NCBI GenBank assembly: GCA_023974075.1
Contig: CM043798.1
Span: forward strand, 7,953,673-8,017,672
Direction of reading: 5' to 3'
Length of the DNA stretch: 64,000 nt
Source of the DNA: Chaenocephalus aceratus
Taxonomy: Eukaryota; Chordata; Actinopteri; Perciformes; Channichthyidae
The notes beneath the pieces were generated by a model that saw only the letters and a list, made by a program, of their open reading frames with translations, had not been told where the DNA came from and ran no database searches. This document shows positions 21,435 through 31,815 of the stretch, one piece after another. How positions within the stretch are numbered: position 1 is the first letter of the stretch; each line of letters starts with the position of its first letter. The position numbers and the translations under genes are program-made.

Positions 21435-22065
21435 CGGAGCGTCCACACAGCTTCAAAAATAGCTTGGAGCTGGGCGTGTCTGGAGCTTGGGGATTTTATT
21501 CAAGCAACACGACCAACAACCAATCACAATATCTCCCTCCCCCCGCCCCCGACATACAAAGCAAAAACCCCCGGGGATTTTATGCGAGCAATATATATAA
21601 ACTCCCCAAAAGGCGAAAACCTACCAGTTTCCCCCACTGTCTCTGCCACCTCCCTCCATGCCTGGTTCCTCCGGTTTGTATCCCGGTAGGTGAAGAGGGT
21701 CTGGTCATACAAAACCGGGTGATTCGCTACGGCGATCGGCGTTACGGCGGTTAGTTTCTCCTCCGACTTTTTTGAAATATAGAAATGAACGGCGGGATAT
21801 CTCTCCCAGCTTAGACGCGGTTTGATTGGCTACGGCTTCAGCTGTCAGATTTTGGGAAACGGGATTTGATTGGCTGGCGCTGGCTACTCCGGCGTCTCAG
21901 GCGACAGAAGTTGAACAATGTTCAACTTCTGACGCCGGGACGGACCACTCTGCTACCCACAATTCAGTTCGGCGAAAAAGCGCGGCAACGTGACGTCACC
22001 CCATTGAAAGTGAATGGGCAGATTGGAGCTTTCGACGCTGTCGACGCTGTAGTGTAGACGGGCCG
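21435..22065 (-). mobile_element. Harbinger-like MITE with a MADF exon, second full copy, inserted in DIRS
   Basis: It is a reverse-oriented copy of 11955-12579 (631 bp). Its ends are CGGAGCGTCCACAC and GTAGACGGGCCG, with TGA/TTA at the flanks (one mismatch in the 3-bp TSD). The minus-strand frame at 21712-21524 reads MYDQTLFTYRDTNRRNQAWR then EVAETVGETG before a donor-like GGTAGGTTTT. Confidence 0.8.
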
Positions 22066-22591
22066 TTAGCCTCCCTGGTCCCAATATGGGGTGGAAGATT
22101 AAAGCCACCTAACTGAATAGCAAAGGAGGGGTTCGGTCTGAGTGTCGCCCCGCTACGGTCACCCCGGATCAAAAGACAACTCGGGTGCACCGACAGAGCG
22201 GTCAACTCAGACACTCTCTTGGCCGAAGTCAAGGCAAGTAGCAACGCTGTCTTCCATAAAAGTGCTTTCAGGGAGGAGAGCTCCAGAGGCTCAAATGGTT
22301 CTGTGACCAGAGCCTCGAGCACCAACGGCAGGTCCCATTGCGGGGAGGAGGCGTGCACCACTGGCCGCTGCCTCCTGCCACATAAGTGGGCTGACTGAAG
22401 GCTGACCTGCCTCCAATCCCTCATGGCAGGACGAAATGGCTGCTGCATACACCTTAATTGTGGAATGAGCCAGCCCACTGTCCACCAGTAACTGTAAGTA
22501 GGCAAGAATAGAGCCCAACGTACATGACAGAGGCTCTAGGCTCCTTCCTTCACACCATCGCCTGAATCCCGCCCACTTTGGCCTGTAACCA
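22066..22591 (-). pseudogene. DIRS tyrosine recombinase, central part
   Basis: The minus strand gives YRPKWAGFRRWCEGRSLEPL, then ILAYLQLLVDSGLAHSTIKV with YAAAIS (SAM-like N-terminal domain). After a frameshift comes LPLVLEALVTEPFEPLELSS and LLALTSAKRVSELTALSV, where the Arg of AKRVSEL is the first catalytic Arg. The segment ends at FNLPPHIGTREA next to the MITE. The recombinase would have inserted the circular cDNA without a target duplication. The later catalytic residues (HxxR, Tyr) are not found. Confidence 0.8.
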
Positions 22592-22929
22592 GTGGCGTTT
22601 TTATATGTACAAAAGTGGTGGGCACAACAAACTTAGATGTCTATATATAAGCTTCTGCAGTGACATGCAGTGAGGTTCATGGCTGCTGAGGCACTGGCAC
22701 TGACTCTTCAGGTTTACAAATATTATATTTTGACCTATATCAAAATATAATATTATTTTCAAAAGCTTTTTTAGTCTGATGCTTCGATTAATTTTAAACA
22801 GACAGTTCAACAAAAGGATACCAAAAATGTAATTTTATCATTCAAATATTTAATTGTTCTCTCTTAGTAAGATCCCATTTTCAATAAAATTGCGGTCTTA
22901 CCTTGACGTGAAGATGAAGTCCATTTCAA

Positions 22930-23542
22930 GTGAAAAGCCTCGGTGTCATTCTGGACGGCTCCCTCTCATTCGCACCACACATAAAAAAACACCCCGCACC
23001 GCCTTCTTTCATCTTCGGAATCTCCAGACTCCGCTCATCTCTGTCCCAACCCAGCACTGAAATCCTGGTCCACTCATTCGTCACATCCCGGATTGATTAC
23101 TGCAATGCACTTCTGACTGGCCTTCCCATCAAGCTCCTCAATAGACTGAAATAATCCAGAACTCTTCTGCCCGGATCATCACCCGCACCAACTCATCCGA
23201 CCAAATCACCCCCATTCTCACTCAGTTACACTGGCATGTACGCTACCGTATTGACTACAAAAAACATTCTACTCATATACAAAGCTGTCCATAACCTTGC
23301 CCCCATCTACATCTCTGACCTCCTTCAGGAGTACACCCCCCCCACACCCTCCGCTCTTCGTCCGTAGGAATTCTCACCGTCCCAAGCTATCACACTCAAA
23401 AACCATGGGTGCTCGAACTTTCAGCTGCTCGGCTCCCAGACTCTGGAACACCCTGCCACTACACATCCGACAGTCTGATTCCATAACAACATTCAAAACC
23501 CAACTCAAAACCCACCTGTTCAAACTGGCATTTTCTTTATAA
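22930..23542 (+). pseudogene. L2 LINE reverse-transcriptase C-terminal part
   Basis: The first frame (22930-23154) has LGVILDGSLSFAPHIKK and VTSRIDYCNALLTGLPIKLL, the usual motif after the RT palm in L2/CR1 elements. Later frames carry ARIITRT and, near 23400-23540, GARTFSCSAPRLWNTLPLHI and FKTQLKTHLFKLAF, the conserved C terminus. At least two frameshifts separate them. Confidence 0.8.
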
Positions 23543-23557
23543 TCTGTACCCTGTGTC

Positions 23558-24583
23558 CAGGGGCGCCACCAGGGATTTTGGGCCCCATGAAAAGATATCA
23601 CATTGGGCCCCACCACCAGGCACAGGCCACGCCAACCAAGCACAATGCTGTAACCACACCTCCAGAAACCCAACCCACTCATTTATGCTTTAAATAACTC
23701 TACCTGTACAGGCTTGCATCTATATTGTAGTCCAATACTAACTGCACAATATTTACTGACACTGAGCGGTGAACATATAACACTGTGCAGATGCAACATT
23801 CTGCTGCAGTAGAATTCACTATTGATATAACACTAACATTCCTGACAATAGACCTCAATAGTCATCTTTTATGGGTACATGCCTTTTAATAACATTTTTG
23901 AATGGAACATTCATAAATCAAAAATAAATGTAACTTAAATATACATGACAACTTAATAAATTAAAATAAAGTGAACATTAACACCAATATTATCATTTAT
24001 AAAATGCTATACAAAAATAACATAAGCAGAAGATTTTTAATTAAATATACATACCAACTACAAAATAAGCGGGTATTAAAGTGTAATGGACAACAAAACG
24101 GAAAAGGAAATGAAAAGGCCTGATGGTGGTGCTAAATCAGAGCAAAAAACTGGGTGACATACTGTCGCCCTTTAGTCCCTCTCTCTTGTCTTTCTCTCCT
24201 TTCTTTTGTTTTTTTGAAAACCTGACTTTGTTAGTTAGTCGTTAAGACATCGCACACACGTAAGTACTTGCATCCCTGCTCAGATGCTCTCTGATAGAAA
24301 ATGCGGTGCCGCACAGCGTTTGGAGACAGGACCAAACCATTACATGTAAATAGAGGGGGGTGTACAGAGGCTTTGGATAATGAACTTTTCGAACAAAAAT
24401 AAGTTAAATGAATCGTAAGTTTAGTGAGTACATTATCAATATGATGTTATATTAATGTTAATATTCATGATTGATGAAAGGTTACTTAAACATTTGTTCT
24501 TAATGTTCTACATTTTTTGGGGCCCCTGTCAGTCACGGGCCCTTAGAATCGTCCTAACTTTTCACCCCCTTACGGCACCCCTG
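23558..24583. mobile_element. hAT MITE (1,026 bp) inserted in the L2 LINE
   Basis: The ends are CAGGGGCGCCACCAGG and ACGGCACCCCTG, within an exact 8-bp TSD CCTGTGTC (23550-23557, 24584-24591). L2 sequence continues on both sides. The interior is AT-rich, with no transposase seen. Confidence 0.85.
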
Positions 24584-25346
24584 CCTGTGTCCTTCTTCTG
24601 TGTCCTTCTATAGTCCATTTCCTGTTGTTTGTCTTGTCTTACCCGGCGGCTGATACTTCACTAAATCCACTGTTTTAATTTGTAAGGTAAAATTGTAAAT
24701 GAAATTGTAAATCTGTAACCCTAAGGTGTCCTTGGGTGTTATGAAAGGCGCCCCCCAAAATAAATGTTATTATTATTATTTGCCTATCCTTCTGGACAAA
24801 ATCACTTTTTTGTTAAAGTCCTCCTTATCTTCTTGTAGTTTCAAGTGGAATCATAAATCTAATCGATAGATTTATGATTGAAATGATTAAAAGTAGGGTA
24901 GACATGTGGATATTATCCGGCTGAACAAAACGTGCATTTATCTAACATGTACGTTTCCCACAGATCTTATTTGGAGCTATTTTCTAAAATCCCATGGAGA
25001 AATCTCATTGCTTTTTTGTGGAGGGAACACATGCGCAGCTTACTTCCGGGTTTTAGGACGCGTCACTGCAGATCTCTCGTCTCCTCTTCACACACTACAC
25101 TTTTCGCGGCACACGTACTTACAGCCAATCAGCTCTGAATTATGTGAGATGACGTATGGTGGGGATGGCAGCTCAGTGCCCCTATGGTCATTATTTTTTT
25201 TGCCACACACATTAAATTGAAAAATACTCTGGGCATGCGCAGTGTAGTTTTTACAGTCACCATTGACTTAGACAGTGAGAGGGAGGGGCATGATCGGGTT
25301 TTGTCCCACATGGCTCAAAACTACGGTGGCCCTGAAGTGCAAGACA

Positions 25347-25520
25347 CCACAGCATTTCAGAAAACACTACAGCATTTCAGAAAACACCACAGCATTTTAC
25401 AAAATGCTACAGCATTTCAGAAAACGCCACAGCATTTCACAAAACGCCACAGCATTTCACAAAACGCCACAGCATTTCACAAAACGCCACAGCATTTCAC
25501 AAAACGCCACAGCATTTCAC
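25347..25520 (+). repeat. 20-bp minisatellite, left arm, about 9 copies
   Basis: Units are CACAGCATTTCACAAAACGC. The outer units vary more (CAGAAAACAC) than the inner ones, which are identical. Confidence 0.9.
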
Positions 25521-25599
25521 ATTGGACGGAAAGGGTATTCCTTTAGGGAGAACACTTCTTGTTTGTCAGGGCTCAACGCTAACTTTTAAAAGTGGTTGC

Positions 25600-26003
25600 C
25601 AGGCTGGCAACCAGGCATCAGCTTGGAGAAGGGGGGGGGGGTCTGCTAAATTAGTATATGTAGGGGATGGGCCGGATGCTCACCTTTCCACTTCCTGCGG
25701 GGGGGGCTGCCTGCCTGACCTTACGTTACGGCTGTGCCGTGGCAAAAATAGGATTCATCCTAATTTTAGAGAAGCGCCGCGCCGAGCCGCGCCGAGCCGC
25801 GCCGAGCCGCGCCGCTTCTGGGCCGCTTCTGGGACGCTTCTGGGACGCTTCTGGGACGCTTCTGGGACGCGTCTGAGCCGTAACGCGGCGCTTGTGGTGG
25901 AATAGCACCCATTGACTAGAGTGGCCGCGATCCTTACGACCGCCGCGGCGCAGCCGTAACCCGGCGCGGCGCAGACGGTCCCGGTGGAAACTGGGGGTCA
26001 GAC
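25600..26003 (-). mobile_element. GC-rich TIR element, second copy, with short tandem repeats
   Basis: It is colinear, in reverse, with the element at 44079-45793 without its hAT (shared GGGGATGGGCCGGAT, GAGCCGTAACGCGGCGC, CAGTGGCCGCGATC-like text). Two arrays have grown inside it: CCGCGCCGAG units at about 25778-25818 and CTTCTGGGACG units at about 25818-25870. Confidence 0.65.
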
Positions 26004-26197
26004 ATGTAATGGCTATAGATTAGATTAGATCCTTCATTCTCCTAAACTGCTGGGACATTTCCCTATAGCCAATACCTTTATATTTTCTACTCTTCACTTA
26101 CTTGTAGGTAATACAGATAGGTGTGTGGCAGATAGGCAGATACATCGGCATTGATGTACAGAGCCGACAGAAGACCTTGTTTATATTGGCATCATAT

Positions 26198-26425
26198 TGA
26201 GTGGTGCAGTGACGTGTCCTAAAACCAGGAAGTAAGCTGCTGGTTCCCTCGACAAAAAGCAATGGGATTTCTCCACAGGGTTTTGGAAAATAGCTGGAAA
26301 TAAGGTCTGTGGAAAACAAACCTGTTTGATAAATGCACGTTTTGTTCAGCCGGATAATCTCCACATGTCTACCCTACTTTTATAATTTTCGAATCATAAA
26401 TCTAATCGATAGATTATAAAAGGGT
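26198..26425 (-). mobile_element. Fragment of the hAT-A family, inverted
   Basis: It reads as the reverse of about 24845-25060 in hAT copy A (shared ACGTTTTGTTCAGCCGG and CCACATGTCTACCCTACTTT). No termini are present. Confidence 0.75.
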
Positions 26426-27109
26426 TTTAGGACGCGGCACTGCACCACTAGAAGCCAACTCCATCGATCAAGCTGGCTGAAACTTTCTCTCCCTCTTCTT
26501 CTCATACTCCCTGTCACTCTCCTTTAACTCCTCCGGTGACTTTCTTTTATTTGAAGATTGTTTTTTGCACGGCGCTTGGCCGGTTACCGCTGGTATTTAA
26601 AAACATTTTGGCGAATGGTTAGGTGGCGCGATAGTCTGTAGTGAAGGAGCGCGCTCCTGCTCACGGGAGCCTGCTCGTGCTGCGCTCCGCAGCAAACAGC
26701 TGTTTGCTTTTCACGCAACAACGACAAGCGACTCACGAAACGCTATGTTGTAGCGTTGATAAACGAAACAATTTAACAAAATTACTAGTTAAAATATCAA
26801 TACCACAGGAAACATTTGTTTTTAAACAATATTTTTAGTAGCCCGAGCGGGAAGTGGAAAGTTATAATGTCGAGCCCTGTAGACAGTCTGTGTTTTGTAT
26901 ATGTTTAACTTTTGTCCAGTTTCTGAACAGATATGAGGAGATGTGAGCTCTGAGTGTGTGCTAACAGCTAACGGCTGATGTGTTGGGCCAATCACGAAGC
27001 GTCATTTCTTGACTGGCAGCAAAAACAACCAATCACAGCAGTGCTTCTATGGCTGGCTCTGTCCAATCACAAATAAGAAGTGTTCTCCCTAAGGAATACC
27101 CTTTCCGTC

Positions 27110-27424
27110 CAATGTGAAATGCTGTGGCGTTTTGTGAAATGCTGTGGCGTTTTGTGAAATGCTGTAGCGTTTTGTGAAATGCTATGGGGTAGTTGGCGTT
27201 TTGTGAAATGCTGTGGCGTTTTGTGAAATGCTGTGGGTGTTCGTTTGTGAAATGCTGTGGCGTTTTGTGAAATGCTGTGGCGTTTTGTGAAATGCTGTGG
27301 CGTTTTGTGAAATGCTGTGGCGTTTTGTGAAATGCTGTTGCGTTTTGTGAAATGCTGTGGCGTTTTGTGAAATGCTGTTGCGTTTTGTGAAATGCTGTTG
27401 CGTTTTGTGAAATGCTGTGGTGTC
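27110..27424 (-). repeat. 20-bp minisatellite, right arm, about 15 copies
   Basis: Reverse complement of the left-arm unit, mostly GCGTTTTGTGAAATGCTGTG. Two irregular spacers occur near 27184-27195 and 27237-27245. Confidence 0.9.
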
Positions 27425-27463
27425 TTGCACTTCAGGGCCACCGTACAAAACGTCTCAATAGGC

Positions 27464-28513
27464 CAGTGGTTCTCAAACTTTTTCTGTCAGGCCCCCCCTT
27501 TGGAGAAAAAAAAAAAGTCGGCCCCCCCCCAACATAAATAGTCAGGCTCAGTAGCGGTGCCAGAGATTTATTTTTGGGGGTGCTGTGGGGTAGCTTGACG
27601 TTTCATAGAGGGTGCTCAAACATTTAGGGTTTCCCATTAATGTACCGGTCGCCACAGTGGAATTTTCTACTGCAACATTCCCCACGCATACGTTCCCGCA
27701 ACTGTTACAATGAAGGCTCGATAATCAGCTCACGGCCGCATATAGGTGTAAGCAGGGGTAAAGTGCTATTTTTATAGGTGGTGTGTGGACCTCACATAGG
27801 GGGGTCCGGGGGCATGCTCCCCCGGGAAGATTTTTAAATATTGAAGGTAAATGCATCAATCTGGTGCACTTTGAGAGCAAAATGAAGAGATCTATGGATA
27901 CCTCTCTCAACACCCATATGAAACAGAACTGTAAACAGATTGACTATTTCTTTATGGATATTTTACAAATCACTCCCCTTTTAAACTTTATTCTTTTTTT
28001 ACTGCCATATAGTATTTCATACCTGCTTTTAATGTATTCTCTTATTTTTTTATAACTATAATGATCATATAAACGTGTGCCTCGGAAATAATTGTTTACA
28101 TTAATGGTGACCAAAACGTTTGAGACCCACTGAGATAACACTGAAAGAGTCCTTTAGCTCACTGAGCCTCTCAGTCTGACAGGAGAGGACTCTCCTCCAC
28201 TTTGTTGTTGAAAAGACTCCTTATATCCATTAGCGTAGCTCGCTAGCACCAGAAGCTCACATCAACGATCTCCGGTACCGGTGCGCTCTCTCTCTCTCGC
28301 TCTCGCACGCACACAAAATGGCTTATTCCACACACACACAGAGCCGAGCTTTACACAGAGAGCCAGACGTAATAGTACTGTACTGTATCATATATTTTCA
28401 ATCAATAATTTTTCCAAATATGATTTTTTATTTTTTTTTATTTTTAATAACCATTTTTCCTCCTGGTCTCTCACCCTGTCATGCCTCTGCGCCCCCCACT
28501 TTGAGAACCACTG
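27464..28513. mobile_element. hAT MITE (1,050 bp) inserted in hAT copy A
   Basis: The ends CAGTGGTTCTCAAACTTTTT and CCACTTTGAGAACCACTG lie within an exact 8-bp TSD CAATAGGC (27456-27463, 28514-28521). A module at about 27783-27990 (GGGGGCATGCTCCCCCGGGA then GCATCAATCTGGTGCA) is shared with the elements at 16429 and 38440. Confidence 0.85.
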
Positions 28514-28659
28514 CAATAGGCACACACTGTAGACACTAATTAGAAGAACACAGACTAAAACAGCAATATACAGACAAATCAGATGATTAAACATGATCTT
28601 AAAATATATTTTATATTTTTTTGGTAATCATTATTTGTAATACTTTCTGCTGACACTAG

Positions 28660-29420
28660 GTGGGGCTGTGGTGGATTCTGCTCTTGCTGCCTGGATAGTC
28701 TGAATAACGTTGTCAGACAGCCCCACCTGTCTCAGCCTGTCCCTCTCGGGAGCCGAGCCTGGAGAGGTTGGCCTAGAGTGGGTAACACCCCTATTGCACC
28801 TGCTTCCTGAGACAGCGCTCCCCAGACCTGAGGAATCGCCCAGGGCTGGCCCACCATCATCTGTGTTACCTCCGAGTACCACGGCGCCAAGCGGCGACCT
28901 GGAGCCACTAGGATGACTGACAGATGTTCTCGCCTCACCCTCTCCAGGAGGGGGGGGGGGGGTAAGGTGCAGCGGTGGAAAGGCGTGAAGCAGCTTTCTT
29001 GGCCATGGCTCGTGTGCAAATGCGTCCACCCCAAAGGGCGGATTGTCCCACCGGGCCAGGGAGAACCACAGGGCACAGTGGCTGTTGCGCCGATTGGCGA
29101 ACAGGTCCCCCTCTGCTCTCCCGAACTGAGTCCAGACCTGCTTCACCACCTCTGGGTGAAGCCTCCCCTCGTCTGGCAGGGGCCCGCCTCTTGACATGAG
29201 GTCGGCCCCCCCGTTCTCCCGTCCCGGGATGTGCAGGTTCTCTTAGAGACAACACATTATGTGAAGCCCACAACCACAGGTTCTCTGCTGCGGTCAACAA
29301 GGCTAAGGAGCGGACTCCGCCCTGCCTGTTGATATACGTCACTGTGGTGTGGTTGTCGCTCCTCACTAGCACATGTTTACCCTGTATTAAGGGTTTGAAA
29401 TGCTGTAGGACCAACATCAC
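28660..29420 (-). pseudogene. DIRS RNase H region and recombinase N terminus
   Basis: On the minus strand the first frame (from 29420) has LVRSDNHTTVTYINRQGGV, the DIRS RNase H signature, followed by LLTAAENLWLWASHN. A one-base shift near 29215 moves to MSRGGPLPDEGRLHPEVV, LFANRRNSHCALWFSLA and FGVDAFAHEPWPRKLLHAFP, the usual DIRS linker. It ends with GLSDNVIQTIQAARAEST, the start of the recombinase, and is cut by hAT copy A. Confidence 0.8.
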
Positions 29421-29551
29421 TGCTTGCAGCTCTAGGAGGTTGCTGGGCCTCCTTTACTGGAGTTACAACTGGGTCGGCGAGTGGGGAATCTGTAAAGACA
29501 TTATGGTGAAGTGTGGGATTGTTGGAAAGGAATGACTCTCAGACTGGGATA
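29421..29551 (-). other. DIRS sequence between RNase H and the inserted hAT
   Basis: The minus strand joins the RNase H frame to the ORF1-like segment with only about 130 bp, so most of RT is deleted or was never present. TGTCTTTACAG near 29495 looks like a splice acceptor. Confidence 0.4.
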
Positions 29552-30855
29552 CTTGCAATTAGGGGTGGGCGATATGACGATATATATCGTCGAGACGATA
29601 TTAGGTCTCCACGATATGCCTTTTCAGAGATAGTCATATCTATCGTGATAGTGCACCAGGGTAGGATTTTCACGGCGGCCATGACGGTCGGTCTGGCCGT
29701 GAAGCCCCGAAAATAATTGTACGTCCTACGGCCACCATGGCCTGTGTGCCACTGATACTGTTAAAATCTCGAAGTTGCTTTAAAAGCGTCAGAACAGTGG
29801 TTTCTGAACTGCGTTATGCTGCGTTCACAACAGACGCAATGCGAATATTCTCACCTTAACCGCTGGAGTTTCACCGCGGCTGTCAGCTGTGTTTACTCCT
29901 GTCATTCAAACAGGACGCGCTGGAGAGGGGGCGGGGCTTATATCCATGTAAATACTGTGGCGGAAACCAACTACGACAAAATTAACCTATTTTACCGTGA
30001 TTTAATTGTAATCGGGTTTACACACATGCGTTAATCGCGTTAAAATAATTAGTGGCGTACATTTTTTTTTATTATCAGTTATCGGTATCGGTCTTGAGAA
30101 GCAGGAAGTTATCGGTATCGGTTTCAAAAAACCAATATCGTGCATCCCTAGTATTTATATTGTTTTTCCCTTTTGAAACAGATGTTCAGTTATGTTAAAG
30201 TCTTTGATTGCACTTCAAGTCTAAAGTTGACTTTTTAATTGTATGGCACTGACTTTTCCTCATTGATGTTTTATGTTTTACTTAGTTATGTTTTACTCTC
30301 CTTTTCATGTTTATTGATGTTACATCACTGCTAGTGCTACCTAAAACAGAAAGTGAATTTTTATACTGAGAAACTGTGCCTTGAATATTTTTATTTTATT
30401 TAGCAAGAGAGTGCACTTTACTTGGTGAAGAAACCAGTGTTAACGTTTGTTGTGTAGGGTGTAGGCCTACCTACTTGAACACTGAGGAAGCCATATCAAA
30501 ATTCCTGTTGAATTGTTCATTCAGGGATTCATTTCAGAATTAAAACCAGCTTGAAATGATATTTTGGTCTGTTACTCCTTTTTATTTTAGTTTTTGTTAC
30601 CTTGTAGGTGGTTGTACTGTTAAAGGAATGGTCCACTCATTAGATAATTATTCCAAACTTCAGTATTTAGTGAAACATTATGTTTAAATCATACCCTGAA
30701 GAAATCTGCGATATTCCCCGGTAAATAATGATTTTATCGCTCTTTTTTATCAAAACCTGTATATTCCGCCTGGCCGCCGCCATTTTTGCCATTTTCAGTA
30801 GTCACGTGATGGTCGTGACGTCATCCATGCGTTCACTTTGTCAACACACGGAAAC

Positions 30856-30954
30856 ATGGCGGAGTATTTGAGTTCGGACTCGTCAGCAGAGGAAGAAGTT
30901 TTGACCAATGTGAAGAGATTGGATGGGGGAATTCAACCATACATATCAGTATGA
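30856..30954 (+). pseudogene. N-terminal piece of a P2X7-like Zn-binding domain protein
   Basis: The frame reads MAEYLSSDSSAEEEVLTNVK then RLDGGIQPYI and stops where the LINE fragment begins. The acidic Ser-rich lead and the IQPY motif resemble the start of P2X7 C-terminal-type domains found alone in many fish and invertebrate TE-linked proteins. The Cys-rich part is gone. Upstream (30780-30855) are GCCGCCATTTTTGCC and a TGACGTCA box, a plausible promoter. Confidence 0.4.
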
Positions 30955-31195
30955 CAATACGACACCCTCTGTCCTTAGACCCTCACATCGTACAAGGAAA
31001 AACTTCCGGAAAAAACCCACAGTTTAAAGGGAACATGGGAGAAACCTCAGGGAGAGCAACAGAGGAGGGATCCCTCTCCCAGGATGGACAGACGTGCAAT
31101 AGATGCCGTGTGTAAATTGAAAAGATAATACATTTGCAACATAGGTAGTCCAAATGTTTGGAAATGCATGTGTGTATAATAGGAAGATGATATAA
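30950..31195 (-). mobile_element. LINE 3' region fragment, lacking the very 3' end
   Basis: On the minus strand it matches 47950-48185 (GAGAGGGATCCCTCCTCTGT, TTCCTTGTACGATGTGAGGG) but stops at CATACTGAT, before the AATAAACATTGATTG tail kept by the other two copies. Confidence 0.75.
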
Positions 31196-31284
31196 GATAC
31201 TATATGTATGCATGTAGTACCACCCTTGCTAGCGATTCCCTCTCTAGTTTAGCATACTCAGCTTCGTTGTCCCTGGCCATAGAA

Positions 31285-31815
31285 TCACGATTTTATGGGG
31301 CCGGAAAAAACTGGGGGGAAATACACACTAGCCGGTACTACGCTATATGGAAAGGCCACCAAAAACTGTCCTGGCCTGGACGCTAAAGGACGTTTAAACG
31401 GGGCTACCCGCGGCAATGGAAATGCGCTATAACATACCTTATTCTTACTCCGAGCACTACTTCTGCTCCTCCGTCGCTTCACACTTGCAGAGGGCGATTT
31501 CTCAACTGGCCGAACTGGTGTCCTGGTCGGTGATGACACCAGAAAGACCGATGGTACTGCATCTCCATTAAGTAATGGTTGTTCCATAAATCCCATGTTA
31601 TGTTTCATCATACTCTCAGAGTAGTCGTCCGGACATTTGAAATGTTCGCTGCATACATGAGCCTGTGAATCTTTCGGTTCGGGCCGGCCACATTTCGCTA
31701 GCCACTGCCTCCGAATGTACTTCTTACGCTTACCTTTTGGCAACAGATGGAACCGAGCATTCCGTGGATTGTTCCTATCAGAATTGTGGCAATATTTCGC
31801 GATACAGTGAGGCAT
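31285..31815 (-). pseudogene. THAP-domain protein of the TTAA transposon
   Basis: The 176-codon minus-strand frame starts MPHCIAKYCHNSDRNN. It has the full THAP C2CH signature: Cys4, Cys9, Cys55 and His58 (VCSEHF), with Pro26, Trp38 and Phe59 in the conserved places and an AVPSVF box near residue 88 (AVPTIF type). The THAP domain is a DNA-binding zinc finger; in Kolobok-type transposons it is thought to bind the element ends. A Ser/Arg-rich tail (KRRRSRSSARSKNK) could be a nuclear signal. The start codon follows a YY1/CRE-like promoter region (31873-31915). The frame is intact, but its element lacks a transposase; I see no sign that it has become a host gene. Confidence 0.75.

Larger units (their letters stand above)
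22928..24779 (+). mobile_element. L2-clade LINE, 5'-truncated, inserted in hAT copy A
   Basis: It carries only the RT end and 3' UTR. The tail GTGTCCTTGGGTGTTATGAA, AGGCGCC and (TTA)n is typical of fish L2. The sister hAT reads straight across from GTCCATT to TGCCTATCC. A separate hAT interrupts it at 23558-24583. Confidence 0.8.
25567..26879. mobile_element. Probable hAT-like element inside the foldback core
   Basis: The ends CAGGGCTCAACGCTAACTTTT and AAAGTTATAATGTCGAGCCCTG are inverted matches of a hAT-type terminus. No matching 8-bp TSD was found (TTGTTTGT against TAGACAGT), so the call is tentative. Confidence 0.4.
25322..27445. mobile_element. Foldback element with inverted 20-bp minisatellite arms
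   Basis: The ends TACGGTGGCCCTGAAGTGCA and its reverse lie within an exact 6-bp TSD CAAAAC (25316-25321, 27446-27451). The left arm (to about 25560) carries about 9, and the right arm (from about 27070) about 15, copies of CACAGCATTTCACAAAACGC in opposite orientation. Both arms end inwards at GGGAGAACACTTCTT. The core holds other repeats: a hAT-like unit, a GC-rich TIR element and a hAT-A fragment. Confidence 0.8.
22592..28659 (+). mobile_element. hAT copy A, split by three insertions and inserted in DIRS
   Basis: Its own sequence is 22592-22927, 24780-25321, 27446-27463 and 28514-28659, about 1,042 bp in all. The same pieces are contiguous, in reverse, at 44187-45264. The left end CAGTGGCGTTTTTATATGTA is intact; the right end has lost about 38 bp relative to the sister copy, so its TSD cannot be read. 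No transposase is encoded. Confidence 0.85.

Noticed and set aside
22066..22591. Phage or bacterial integrase from horizontal transfer
   Set aside because: The tyrosine recombinase motifs are those of DIRS retroelements and are joined, across insertions, to a DIRS-type RNase H linker.
25347..25520. Regular 20-bp repeats that could look like a CRISPR array
   Set aside because: The units are directly adjacent with no unique spacers, and the same unit occurs inverted at 27110-27424. It is a minisatellite in a eukaryotic foldback element.
25184..25589. Long frames with HFTKRHSISQNATAF-type repeats here and at 27067-27448
   Set aside because: They are translations of the 20-bp minisatellite in several frames (three units make 60 bp, a multiple of three). 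No protein evidence.
29560..30160. A second complete hAT within the left part of the 2.6-kb hAT
   Set aside because: TTATCGGTATCGG and GTGCATCCCTA near 30085-30150 look like an end, but no matching left end or TSD was found.
31285..31815. Domesticated host THAP gene
   Set aside because: The frame is open, but it sits inside a TTAA-bordered element nested in a hAT, with no sign of added exons or conservation visible here. A TE origin suffices.
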